From positions 51,023,283 through 51,087,282 of the forward strand of contig JAPTHN010000010.1 of the NCBI GenBank assembly GCA_026936325.1: a stretch of DNA of 64,000 nucleotides. The letters are read 5' to 3'. Below the pieces are notes generated by a model. That model worked only from the letters and a program-made list of their open reading frames with translations, made no database searches and was not told the origin of the DNA. A program made the position numbers and the translations under genes. Positions 22,026 through 34,900 of the stretch are shown piece by piece; within the stretch, counting starts at the first letter, position 1; each line of letters opens with the position of its first letter. Source of the DNA: Platynereis dumerilii (Eukaryota; Annelida; Polychaeta; Phyllodocida; Nereididae).

Positions 22026-22841
22026 TAAATTGTGTAGGTAGGATTTAGACGACACCCTAAAACTGTGTATTGATAAACTATGAAAAGAAAACAAATCTTA
22101 ATTAATCATATCATTAAAATTAGGCTATGCCCACAATGCATGTTCATGTCATAAACCATTCATTATTGTAATAACACCTTTTTTCTCCCTCCATAAAGGA
22201 GTTCTAACTTATTCTTTACATGTGTGTGTGAAATTAAGTATATAAGTATAAGACGAGGCTCAAACAATGCCTGTACCTTTTTCAATTATATCACATGATA
22301 ATTCATTGAGAAACAGCATTTTGTACTGTTCTACTGTTATAATATATTTTTTGTTATTTTGTCTGTGATGTGCCATATTTTTGTTGATTTTGCTATTTAT
22401 TTTTACATTTCATTTTGATATACTTTGTTTTACTTATTGGTTATGTAATGTAATGATGTTTATTTTTAGATATATTATTTCAGGTATTTGCCCAAAAGTT
22501 TTATTTTGCCTTTATTTTATACATTTATATTTATTTATCTTGCTATTTTGTTTATCGTTGGATGTCAAAGGGAATATCGTTGAATTTGAACATAAATCTG
22601 CAAATGTTTTATTAAATGTTTACAATCATGAATTGTTCATGTACAATTGGAATTAACTACACAACATTTAAGCAATTTGCATTGTTATTTGATGAGAATT
22701 TCTGCAGTTTTACCATGTGATGTGATTGTTATGTTTATTTGAAATACTGCATTAAAACTGCAAGTTACAATGGAGTAAGTTTTTGGTAGTTATAACGGTC
22801 AACATTACTTGTTAGACTGGTGAACATGTTTCCATGAAGTC

Positions 22842-22979
22842 AACACTGTCGCTGATTAAATGAACATATCGTCATATTTTGTTATTTGTTGAATGCTTTA
22901 ATTCACAAATATGTGTGAGATATATATGTCCCCCCCTTCACGTTTTCATTGTCGAATGTGTAAACAACGAGGTAGCCAT
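22842..22979. repeat. 138-bp dispersed repeat, copy A
   Basis: From AACACTGTCGCTGATTAAAT to ACGAGGTAGCCAT this matches 24121-24258 with only a few changes and no length difference. It is in direct orientation, 1.28 kb apart. Confidence 0.85.
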
Positions 22980-23962
22980 TTCTTTGCAAAATAACACCAA
23001 AACTGTTAAGTTGCCAATCTGAGTCTGTTGTCATTGTTCATTTCCTTTTTAAACACCAGAGGGACCTCGGGCTTAGTGCTTACAAATGATACAAGCTGAA
23101 TAGAGTTGCACAGAAGAAATCGTAAATGTATGGCATCGAAAAAATGCAGTGTTCCCTGTGTTAGAAGACCCTTCATTATAAGACCGACTTCAACTTGCCT
23201 CATGTGATGATCTTCCTTCCAAATCACAAAATATTTTTAATGTAAAAATTTATTCTGCACCCCGATGAGAGAATGCGTCCCAACTAAAAGCCTTTTCATG
23301 ACCACAGCAAGGGTGGTCATTTACCACATGGACCAATGTGCACGGTGATACAGTTTTTCAAATCAATCTTGAATTTTAAGCCTTGCCTAAAAAAACAAAA
23401 TAGATGGAATTTAATTGGAAAGTTAATTAAATTTATCGTAATTCTGCCATGCACACTTCACCATGGCAAGAAATAGCCATCTATAGTATCAAAACCTGGA
23501 TAGCTCTATAGATAGATAAATGTCAGATCAGCCTTTACTTAAGATTGCACCATAGAAAAGAGAAGTATAAGCGAAGAATACTGTTACAATGACATACAGT
23601 CGGAAGAGCACTTACCTGCCCTGGGAAGGAGGCAGCTGGTATCTTTAATAGCTTCTTCAGCTCTCACATCCTTCCTAACTTAGTTTAACATGCCATTTAG
23701 TCCTGCCCTTTAGTCTTCTACGCCCTGGGTTCAGCGGGTTGCTGCTTTTTTCAAGTTGACGTAAAAAGCTCCAACTGCCCAAGAATTTCTGACTAAAACC
23801 GCTGCTTTTGCCATTGTTCTTACTTCTTAGTGTTTGAGAATTTCATTCATTCAAGATTGGTGATTTAAATAAATGTCTGAAAGTACAAATGAGACAAAGA
23901 AAGAATTCATCTCGATGCAGTGACAATGCTTGACTTGTTCCAAATTGCTTCCAATCTCATCT

Positions 23963-23965
23963 CCG

Positions 23966-24023
<58 letters not shown>

Positions 24024-24105
24024 AATCTATCTGTTTGTCTAATGTCTGTCTATCTATCTATTTATTTATCTATCTATCTGTCTCTCTTTCTATTTATCGA
24101 TCTTT
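23963..24105. repeat. (CTAT)n microsatellite, partly degenerate
   Basis: Pure CTAT units run to about 24022 and continue as CTAT/CTGT variants. A second short CTAT run directly follows the second copy of the 138-bp repeat near 24258-24290. Confidence 0.95.
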
Positions 24106-24120
24106 CTGTCTGTGTTCTGC

Positions 24121-24258
24121 AACACTGTCGCCGATTAAATAAACATATCGTCATATTTTGTTATTTGTTGAATGTTTTAATTCACAAATATGTGTGAGAT
24201 ATATACGTCCCCCCCTTCAAGTTCGCATTGTCGAATGTGTAAACAACGAGGTAGTCAT
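24121..24258. repeat. 138-bp dispersed repeat, copy B
   Basis: See copy A at 22842. This copy is enclosed by CTAT tracts on both sides. Confidence 0.85.
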
Positions 24259-27200
24259 CTATCTATCTATCTATCCATATTCTATCTATCTTTATATCTC
24301 CTCCTGGAATTCTTGCAAGTGCAGCAAGCAGTATATAGAACCATAGCTGCAGACTGCCTTGTGCTGTCCTCTGCTGGATAAAATTTAACCGGAAGCTTCC
24401 AGCAGCAGCCATGATTTGTCAATGGCATCGTCCTGTCACACAATTTTGCTTTGGTAGTTCGCTTTATAAATTACGGGATCGTCAAACACTGCATGGCATG
24501 ATAAGGCAGTTAATGAGTTAATAGTTTGGTTTCCATATCTTGGTTATTGTGACTTTGCTAGGAGGTACTATAGAGTAGAAAATTGCCTACAATATCAAAG
24601 GTCATCTCAAGGATACCTGACAAGAGTAATAGTCTACATATATATAATGTTGATATTTTAGTCTGTTGTCTGATTAAAGGTATAATCATCCTTTTTAACT
24701 TAAATCAGATTGCAAACCAGCTGGGTTTATCAATGACCTACCAGTGGATAATTCGTTTATCAAATTTGTTCCGGCAAGAACCTGGAATATTTTAATTCTC
24801 TATATCAATGGTCAAAACCTCAACTTAGTTAGCTTTTAGTTTACTAAATTTAGAACTTTTAAGAAAGAGACCACTGTTCATGTAGAAATTGTTGCCAAAA
24901 GGACTTTTGTTAGACCATGTATCAATAAGCTTGTGCCAAAACAGCACCCTGACTTACACTTTTAACACCACTGCCCTCAATGTATTAACAACCATTTCTT
25001 TGGAAAGAAATAGTTTGTGATAATTACGAGCACCTAATACAGCAGTCCTTGTGTTGTGGTCTTTCTTGGGGTCGTGGTCTCTCTTCGGGGTGCAGTATCT
25101 AAGATGCCACTTCGAGCAACAGGAAGATTTGGTTTTATTTATCATTCCATTGAATGTTGCACCCTTATCTTTAAATCCTAATGCATATAAATTCAAGGCA
25201 CTAAAGATTGAAAATTTAAATAGGTCATCCAAGATAAATAGCCTGATTTAGAGGAAGTATTTCTCAGGGTAGGACCAAAATATATCTTTTAAAATGAAAC
25301 TTTATGCAACAATAAGATATGGTCTTGTAGCATAAACCAGTCTTTGTTCAACAGGAATATACATGTATGGTCTCATGTGACGAATAAGTCTTATAACAGG
25401 GGTCTCATAATACAGAGACCACTGTATATTTATGAATTTTATTGCCATCATTCTGCCCCGCTTGAATACTAAAATTTCGAAGGATATCAAAATGTCCAAA
25501 ATGACGATGGAGATGTGCATTGCCAGAGAAGCACGGTGAGTATTAGAAATGAGAGGAAACAATCTTGCAGCCAATTCATTCAACAATAAGAGATCTAACA
25601 TACGATGGAAGGTTGGACGTTAAAGGTCTTAACATCACATGTGAGTCCTAATATAAGTCTCACACCTCCCTACACCTGACTCTGGTTTGTTTTGGCTTGC
25701 TTCCTCTGCCCTTTGCCAGGCCAGGTTCTGGGATCTCAACACTTTGTAATGCGCCAGACAATTTGCTTTATTGTGTCTTTTCTTTTGTGATTTTATATGT
25801 AGGCCTAATATACAAAGATAAAAATAACGATAAGACATTCTTGATTTGATTTGTGCGAACAACTCATTTAATGCAACAAAGGTCAGAAGGTTGTGGTGAA
25901 CACAGAGGAATAATAAGGATGTTTCATGGAAATATATATACAATAGATGTACAATGGGAGATGCAGCTGTAATTTCACAGAGCCCAATCAGCTTGCTTTT
26001 ACCTAGTTAGCAGATATATTATATACTACAGTAGAGATCATTAGTTGTTATATGGTAAGATTGGGCTTAAAATCCTAATCATCGACTTTAAAATCCACAC
26101 ACTCGGTATCATATCATCATTTACATCATGATGTATGCGTATAAAACAACTCACTCATTAATAACTCAACAACTTTCCCTAACATATCATGTGAAGTGAT
26201 ACATACCAGAATATACATAAAATGAAGTCACTCCGCAGTACCTAATACACAGATGAAGGAAGAATACGATAGATATTTTCATGACAAATTGTGCCTCGCG
26301 CAGGAGTCAATTAAAATATGATACAAAATCAGATTTTAACAAAAATTATAGATGCAAAAATGACATAACATGTTAGATTTTCAAATGCATTGTTCTCCTG
26401 TTTATTAATTTTCAACAGATTCATAAAATCCATTCATGGTGTGCATATCGTACGAAGTCAAAAATTTTCAAATAATAACGCAACAGCTTTTCATATGTCA
26501 AGTAAATAAAATAACACACACATATAATTATATAATTGCAGTTGTGCACTAACTGAACAGTAATGACACTGCCATAACAGCCCCATAATTTATAACAACT
26601 CCGTAATTTACAATATAACCGGTAAGGATATTCATATACCAATTACTCTTGCAGGAAACAGCCTAAATAAACAGACAAGAATAAATAAAACCTCAGAAGC
26701 ATCAATTGCCCTTGTGCTCATTTATCTCTTGCCCATGTCAACACCAATCACACATTAAAATCAACAAATACAAGAAGGCTCAATAAAATTCTATTAATTT
26801 ATACAGAGGATTATAATAATGATATATTAATGAATTGTTAATCTCTCCTCAGTCTATCACAGATTTCCCAATAACAGTACACGGATCCAACAAGGTTAAC
26901 ATATATGTGTCAGTCAACATATTAAGTCAACATATTTCGTCAACTTACTTGAGTATTTAAGACATGGTCACACAATCAGCCATGTTGTTTTCGTAAATCC
27001 AATATGGCGGATGATGTAAACATTAAATTGCAACTCAACATAAATATATGATAAATGTAATAATATTATATGTTCCACATTCAATGCATATTATGAGTGT
27101 GAGACATACACTGTCTAATTCAATAATTGTTTTGTTATGCAGACATAGCAGTTCATGATATACAGTCTGGGTGGGTGCTAGAGCTATGAAATTTCAAAAT

Positions 27201-29381
27201 TCCTATCTGCTACTTGAATGTGCCTAGTTATGCATACATTATTATTACGTGGCAGCAGAGTATGATTTATATCCATAACAAATCATCAAGTATCATATAT
27301 GGCTTTAACAGTCATAAAAACATTTACAAAGTCTGCAGAGGATTGTGTTATATGATCCACAATGAAATAAAACAAGCAGTATTTTGGCGTAATACAGGTG
27401 TTAGATATTATGATACTTTTCACATAAATTAATTATATATCTATTTACAAAACTGACTGATATGGTTATTTCTCAAATGATTAAATCCATTGCTTTATAT
27501 TGAACACATATATTCGCATAGTCTTCGTCCATCACCGATGTTAACAATAATAGTATTTGTCATGGTAGTTGATTGTATAACTTTTGAAAATTGTGATACA
27601 CGGTGCATTTAAATTTTGCCAAGTATTACAGTTTATTATACACTAACATTGTAAAGCAACTCGATGTTATATCATATATTGTTTTACCAAAAAGCCACTT
27701 CCAAAAGTATCCTCAAGCAAAATCATGAGAGAGCGATATTTAATCATGATAAAGGAAAATCGCGATGAAAGAGACACACTTCATGGAGAGAAGACGTATA
27801 GCACAGAATTGCGACACCCTCCAAGATTAGCATTTTGTAAATATTATTCAATTCTGTTGTTGATGCATGACAGCAGTGCGTTTTTCAAATCTTCAGTTTT
27901 TTTCACAACCATGGTATGAATAATAAATATCACCAGAAATGATGTTTTATCGTCGGAAAACAAAAATCGTCACAACCAATTCACAAGGAAAATCATACAA
28001 AAATATTACAAATTGGTGTCATTTTTGAGATGAATAATGTAAAGAGGTTATACACAAATTTCATATGCTGTGGTTTTGATACATCATGACCCTCATTTAA
28101 ACTGATAAATCACTCACTTAGATTTCAGCTTGGTTTCTCAACATACATCCGTGAAGCTGTTACTTAAAATTATATGTACACATTTAAACAAATATATATC
28201 CAATGTATGAATTTGTTTAATTTATTTCAAACTGCAGCATAGTTCTTGAGAAATGAATTGCAATCTACATTGGCAGAATTAAAAAATGTGCGATTACGTT
28301 AAATATCTCATTTTGACCACTTTTCGGTGAGACTACCATGTGATGCCCTGACAGCTGAACGGAATATGACATGGCCTAGTAGCAGCAAATAAATATGACA
28401 CAATTATTGACTAGACTACTAAGTTGAAATATAATATGGGTAGTTCTTCTATTTGGGGTTATCGTATAATATGAAATTGGTCACGTTGAGTCTTATGATC
28501 ATGTATATATGTTGATGATAATATTCGTAAGTCAGCGATTTCATTTGACTGCATTTTCTTATCATAGACCACATGAAATTTGTCGAACGAGACACCATGC
28601 TATCTACAAAGCCACGCTGAATTACACGACCCAATAATGGTAGAGATTTCCTCAAATAGGATACAATTTACCCCATAAAAGTCTTCACCACCAGAATTTG
28701 TCGCCTTCAGCTATAGCTCTTTTACGAATGCAAAGGCGGGAGTTTAGTCAGGCTGTAAAATCAACTTAACTTTCTCTGACACACCGTTTCACTCAGTATC
28801 ATACCTTTCTTTGACCACTTTAAGTTTTCGGATAAAAACATACATTATTTTATACCTATAGTACAAAGATAGTTTCTTTATTTTTTCACAATTTTGCTAA
28901 ATCACCTCACCAGTCTGCATTAATCCTTATTTTCTTCTCAACTGACATTTTGAAAATAGACTTTATGGTAACGCCTGAAAATTGTAGCCAGTACTAACGA
29001 TAAATCAAATATGACTGCCAAATGATGATTCTAATTTGTCTCTCCAATGTCTTTCTTTTTTTATCTCATTTTGACATGAACATTGAAACCTTCAGAATAC
29101 CAGGATACTAAAATATCAACATACACAGTAGTCAGTAGTACGGTCTGCCAGATAGGCGAAACATTCAAATTTTTGCATGAAATTCAAATTTTGGCGGGAA
29201 TCCCAGCAGATTGTACAACCATCTCTACACGTGGATATTTACTTTAGTTACAAAGCAATCCCTTCACATTACTTGCAGAAGTTGAAAGAAGACTAAGTTT
29301 TGACGATTGACCTTTATTACTCTGTGACATGAGATGATTGTTTTCCTGATTTATCTATTAACCCTTGATAAGGCTTGATAA

Positions 29382-29571
29382 AGGCCAGACATTTTTAATT
29401 TTTAGCTTCTCAGACCCACCAACGCAACAGATTTTTTGCTTACAAAAAAAAGCTCATCCACAATTTTTATTAAATAGACATAATTAAAAAAAAGAAATTA
29501 CATGTTTTTTTTGTACGACCCAAGAAAAAGTGCTTCGAAAGATCCGAGATGGTAAAAATCAATTTCTGGCA
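29382..29571. mobile_element. AGGCCAGAC MITE, PIF/Harbinger-like, copy 2
   Basis: TAA is found at 29379-29381 and 29572-29574. The left end AGGCCAGACATTTTTAATTT matches the other two copies; the right end is TTTCTGGCA. Inner GCTTCTCAGA and GATCCGAGA words are shared with copies 1 and 3. Confidence 0.6.
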
Positions 29572-30419
29572 TAACACTCCTTAAACACCTAGTTCTAGTG
29601 TATCACAGTCTCTTCTCAGTCAGTCTTGGCGTAGTGTGCGTTTCGTGCTTATCTCCTACCGGTATTAACCTACAATGGCTCGTCATATATCTGACCACAG
29701 TTTCTTTATGATTGATATTTAACTACACATCCACATTGTTACCACATCAAGAGTCATCACATCCAGGTTTTATTAAAGATTCTTCGGAGAACTGTCATTT
29801 TTGATTTCCTCTTCTTCATTTTTCTGGTCACGGCTGACGATAACGTATTAATATTATCATGTTAGGCTTGCAGCGACAATCTTTCATGAGGTAGAACATT
29901 CTTAACTACAGTGGCTTTACTTGTAGAACATTCTTAACCATAGCGGCTTCACATCCTCCAGTCGGTACTTTTTTCTAATTGTGATCAAAAAGGGTCAGCA
30001 ACAGTATACTTCTCAACCAGGCCACAGAAAATAAACATTTACTTGGTGAATAATATTATATTATAAAAAGGTGTCTTTCTTCATCTTCTTGTAACATCCC
30101 CAACAATTACCCTATGATCTGCATGAACAGCAATTATTATAATGTGCAATGATATGTAATAATAACATGAAGCAATTTGGAGAGTACAATTTTCATAGGT
30201 GCAAAAGAGCTGACATCAGTTCAAACACATAACAGACAAAAACTCATCGATACGAAAACAACTCATGATTCTGATGTCAACAATCATCACAATCTCAAAG
30301 CAGTCATCCGGGATAGAGTAGATATCTGGTATATACACAGTCATCTTGTTGCTATATAATGAATGTCAAAGCTCCAAAATTGCCAGTGATAAGTGATGTC
30401 TGTTATAACAGTTTTAGTA

Positions 30420-30555
30420 AGTATGCAATTCCGGAGTGTCTTTCACAACTTGCTTCTGAACACTTTTCTCTGAATCTGATTGGCTATAATTTGGTTCATG
30501 AGCCAATCAGATTGAGCTAAAATGCAACATAGCAAGTTGGAAAGACCTATAGAAT
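30420..30555. mobile_element. Small foldback element
   Basis: AATCTGATTGGCT and AGCCAATCAGATT face each other across 18 bases (about 30472-30514). Outer arms CACAACTTGCT and AGCAAGTTGGAAAGA extend the pairing. It is probably a short MITE; the family was not identified. Confidence 0.5.
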
Positions 30556-31279
30556 TGTGTACTTTTAAAATTGCTGTAAGACTACTATTAAATTCAATTA
30601 AGTGGTGTTCACAGCTATTTTGCTGCTATATTTCGTATATATGTGATTTATCATCAATTCGATGGGTGGACCATTTCAATCTGTGACCAATACAACATAG
30701 ATTTGTTTGGTTATGGGATGCATTCTGGGTTTGTACAGGTTCAGAATTGGCGCTGACACACTGAGTGACGTTATGACGTAGACGGGCTTGACCCTGAGTT
30801 CAAACTCTTGGTTACCTGGTTCACGAAGTATTGTTGAATCACACAGAATCACCCTTGCATTTCAAACCAAGAGAGGAAGATAAAACTCTGGCTACTATGT
30901 TGATATCCTTGTAACAGCACATTTATAACGGTATGCGATTTAATGTTGAAATACCTCAATGGTCCTATGTACAAGATCATGCGAATCCAGTCCGTTTTAG
31001 ATGACCCGTCAAGTTTACACACCGTCAATCTCACATATGTGACTGTGAATGTGACTTTGCACGAGTGTCTTGTCACAATGTCACAGTCATCTTACAGGTG
31101 GTTTGCACCTTAACGTTCGAACCAGCTGCAGAGACGGTTGTCAAAATGATCAAATGGGAACACAGGGAAATAATGCATCACAGCATGAACAGAAACTCAA
31201 TAACAATGGGAAAATAACTCATATCAAAAATGACTTGACGCTTCTGCCTACTTGCATGGGTCACTTTGCTCGGCCATCC

Positions 31280-31962
31280 TCATACGATCAGGGGGCAGTT
31301 GCTGATACGGGACATCCGCCGATCATCATCCATAATGTCAGAGTCCGGAGACTCGCGACCTAAGAGAATTTCATTTGGATGATCATGAGATGGGTCACGG
31401 GACTGATCGTTTGACAAATCATCCATCTCCAGTTCTTCTATGATTATCTTAGTTTGTTCAGGGACCTGGGATTGGTCCACAGATCCCTTAATTAGCACAG
31501 GGGAGGAGGTCATGGAGGGGGATGGTTCTACAACCACCTGAGTGCTTCCTCCAGCTGCCCCCTCCTCATCTCCATCCTCTACATCTGTGATCTTCTTGTT
31601 GCTCAAGTCCAATTCGTTAAGCGAGAGGTCTTGCTCTGACCCTTCGTCAATGATGATCCGAATGCCAGATGAGTTAATCGGACTATCACTTCCGTACATG
31701 TCGTCGCGTATGCCACTCATACTCTCCTCATCGATATCTGACATCTTGCTCATGGGATTGGGCAGCGAGTGTCGTCTGCCACCCGAAGAGTAGTACTCGA
31801 TTTGCAGCTTGTCGTCACTCTCTCCACTCTTGGCTGAATCCTTGTCACGGTCTTCTTCATCCGCCATACTGAACAACCCAGAAGACATGGACATGGTCAT
31901 TGAGACGGACAACCTGGCCACCGAAGACAGAGCGCACATTGTATGGCTGACCCGACGGGGAC
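31280..31962 (-). CDS. Gene B exon: cytoplasmic tail
   Basis: A 683-nt exon after the acceptor TGTATTTTTGTTGTATCAG, with 226 codons to the stop at 31280-31282. It opens with SSVARLSVSMTMSMSSGLFS, aligned with the start of the gene A tail, then turns acidic (EEDRDKD, DVEDGDEEG, EELEMDDLSND). It lacks the proline and arginine clusters of A and is half as long. The last residues NCPLIV could fit a class II PDZ ligand. Confidence 0.87.
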
Positions 31963-34900
31963 CTGATACAACAAAAATACAAGTTATCATTTTCCATATT
32001 CTAATAAACCAGAGCACCTGCAAAAAATTCCTTTCAAAGAAAAGATGCCTACGATATTTCTGAAGCAAGATTATGACAAAACATAAAAGAGATAAGTATC
32101 TAATATTTTTTCAGACCACTGATACCGTTTTATCAGAAACTTCTAGAGATGTCACTAAAGACTTCAGATTTTTTTTCTATTAATTGAGACACCACAAGAT
32201 ACAGTATTCAGCAACTGTGTGACTGTGCCTCAGTGAGTCAGGGGATATATCACTGTTGAAACAGTTATCAGTGTGAAAAGTTTTTGCGTATGTCCACTGC
32301 GCAGACATTAACTAAATTGCTATTTCTTTCTCCTCAAAAACACGGAACAGGTGTCATTTACAGCATTCTACTTTTACAATGGTGTTATCACATATAACGT
32401 ATATTATATGAAATTAAGGTGAAGTAATCTACTTTATGAAGCACACCAATGTGTTTGGCCATGCACTAGTATGGGATTATGATACAAATTATTCTTCCCA
32501 ATATCCATGCAGTTTTAAACAATTAAAATGTTATGGGAGTTAATATTATTTCATGCACTTTATGTGACTTTATGGAGCCCTTTCTTATTTCATAACACTG
32601 CTTGTTTCCAATGAGTGTTCAACTGGAAACTAACATTAGACAGATTATATTACAGATAAGCAGGGTACTCAATTTACTGCATTAGGAATTAGTTAGAAAG
32701 GGAACAAAACTCCGAACCAAATGCAAAGTCATTACAAAAAAATATGTAAAAGAGATATACTGACTTTTCTTTGCTGAAAATTCCAAAGCAAATCGATAGC
32801 AGTTACAAACAAAATATTGAAAAATGAGTAATATGGGCGAAGGTTTCCTCTCAGAGACTCTGATACAATGAAGCAGCATTAAGATAATATTCAAATTCGA
32901 AATACCAAAAATTATGTCGAAGATTCAACTTACGCTTTGGAGTACATTGTTCGATCATATCATCATGGACACCAGCCTTCGAACAAAGATCCTTCAGTGC
33001 ATTGATTTGTCTCTGTGAAAAGATGAAGACAAAATATTATAGTATTGCTAATACCTCTTGGAACAAAGATTCTTCAGTGCATTGATTTGTCTCTTTTAAA
33101 AGATGAATAGATCAACAGCATATTATTGGCTCATACCTCTTGGAACTTTCTTGGTATACTAAACCACAATGATAACTTTGAGATTAACTAGAGCCTATAA
33201 AAAGTTCTGCATGGGCAGAAACATTCAGGATTGCACCACTTTCCAAACACTTTTGAAAAACAACTGAAAGAGGTCGAAAACATAAGTCTTCTCTTTCTGT
33301 TTATATGTATCTGAGAGACTATTTAGATCTAAATTTGCACAGACAGATAGTGTGTCAAATTTCTCCTTACACTCCTAGTGTGGCGCTCGTCTTCAAGCAT
33401 GTCGATTCTCTTCTCCATCCGTCGCCGTGCTCTCTTCTGCAAGCGGATACGGAACTCTTGCCGCTGCTTGGCGGTGATCAATATACCTGTTCAAAGAGAG
33501 AAGCATCCAGTGAACTCCCTGAGTCTCCCTCTTCCTCCTTCTCCTAAATTATTCATTTGCAGCAGAACAAAGCGAACTGACACTCCCTAAACATTTGTCC
33601 CGCCATTTGTTTTGCATCCGCCCGTGAGCAGACGTTGTAACCTACCACACGACAGATTTCCAATCCCATATCCGACCTCGCATTTATGAGGCTGCCGAGT
33701 TGACCCAATGGTTCCCTACTTTTAAAGGTTTATTTACAATAAATAAATTGAGTCCTTGTATGCATACAGGCACTATCATCAATTTACCTCAGCGCTCACT
33801 AAACTGAGTAAACTCATGCCACTTTTAATGATATTGACATTAAAATTAATCAGATATTACTATTGTTTGCAAACCTGATCAACTTCCACTACAATGGATG
33901 ATAAATTCAAATGAGGAAAGGCCTATATGTCAAATAAAAAGAAAGGTACATAAGACTGGCATTGGTGAAATGTACACTGTAAAACCAACTCTGTCTCTTT
34001 AACAGCAACTATACTTTAACGCCAACTACCGTTATGAGTACAAAGAAATGTCATTTTAGGGCAGAAAAATTTGCTGTAGGAAATGTAGTTTCACCAGTAA
34101 CTGTCATATCAGTGATGACAGCTAGTTTTACAGTGTACTGATACTCTCTTATACAGCTACTTCTCAAAACAAGTCGATAAAAAAAAGCATAACATACCAT
34201 CAACGACACGAGTTATCCTCCAGAGAAGCAGAACAACAAGAACGGCAGCAGCTTTTTCACCCTCCTCCCCAGTGACGCCACCTAGGAAGATGACGTCAAA
34301 GAGGAAGGAGGAGATGATGATTATTGCATCAAATATCTGGAAAGAGACAAAGGGACACTTGTAATAAAGTAAATGATCAATTGAGGAAGGTATTGTTTAA
34401 GGCTGTATGTCCTGTGTTCAGGCACTTTGGTACACGTAAGTCAATAGGGTCACGACTTTCCAGAAACATGGATCTCAACACTTTGTAATGCACCAGACAA
34501 TTTGTTATATTTTTTTCTCTTGTAATTTTATATGTAATGACAATGTGTCAAATGTGTCTTAGGTAAGCACTGGAGCTTCAATGTTGTACCGTAGCACCAA
34601 CAGCTTGGATGTACTCTGCACACAGAGTTCATTTTATATCCTGCACAAGAGACAGCGTTAGTGACCTGGCACCGGCAGTGAGCTCAACAATTAGAGGGTT
34701 GGTGCAGATGGATGATTTTACTTTTTAATATTATAAATATTTTTGAAATGACCAGGTTTAATACAACAGACAACAGAGTGATGAAGCAAAGTGTAATCTC
34801 GGCGAATATGAAACTTCCGTCTAATATGAATGGATTAACGAAATAACGGATGTTTCACTTTTGTGCAATCTTGCCACAGAATTGATTTTTGAAAATTATA

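Larger units (their letters stand above)
19901..22841. other. Gene A 3' untranslated and downstream region
   Basis: AT-rich with no coding exon except the candidate alternative last exon at 20177-20197 and a TAA-flanked MITE at 21815-22025. I could not decide on a polyadenylation site. Confidence 0.45.
24300..31279. other. Shared 3' space between convergent genes A and B
   Basis: Very AT-rich, with only short chance reading frames. It contains the gene B 3' untranslated region of unknown length, a TAA-flanked MITE at 29382-29571 and a small foldback near 30420-30555. A piece of about 70 bp near 25732-25804 (ACACTTTGTAATGCGCCAGA) recurs at 34470-34540. Confidence 0.5.
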
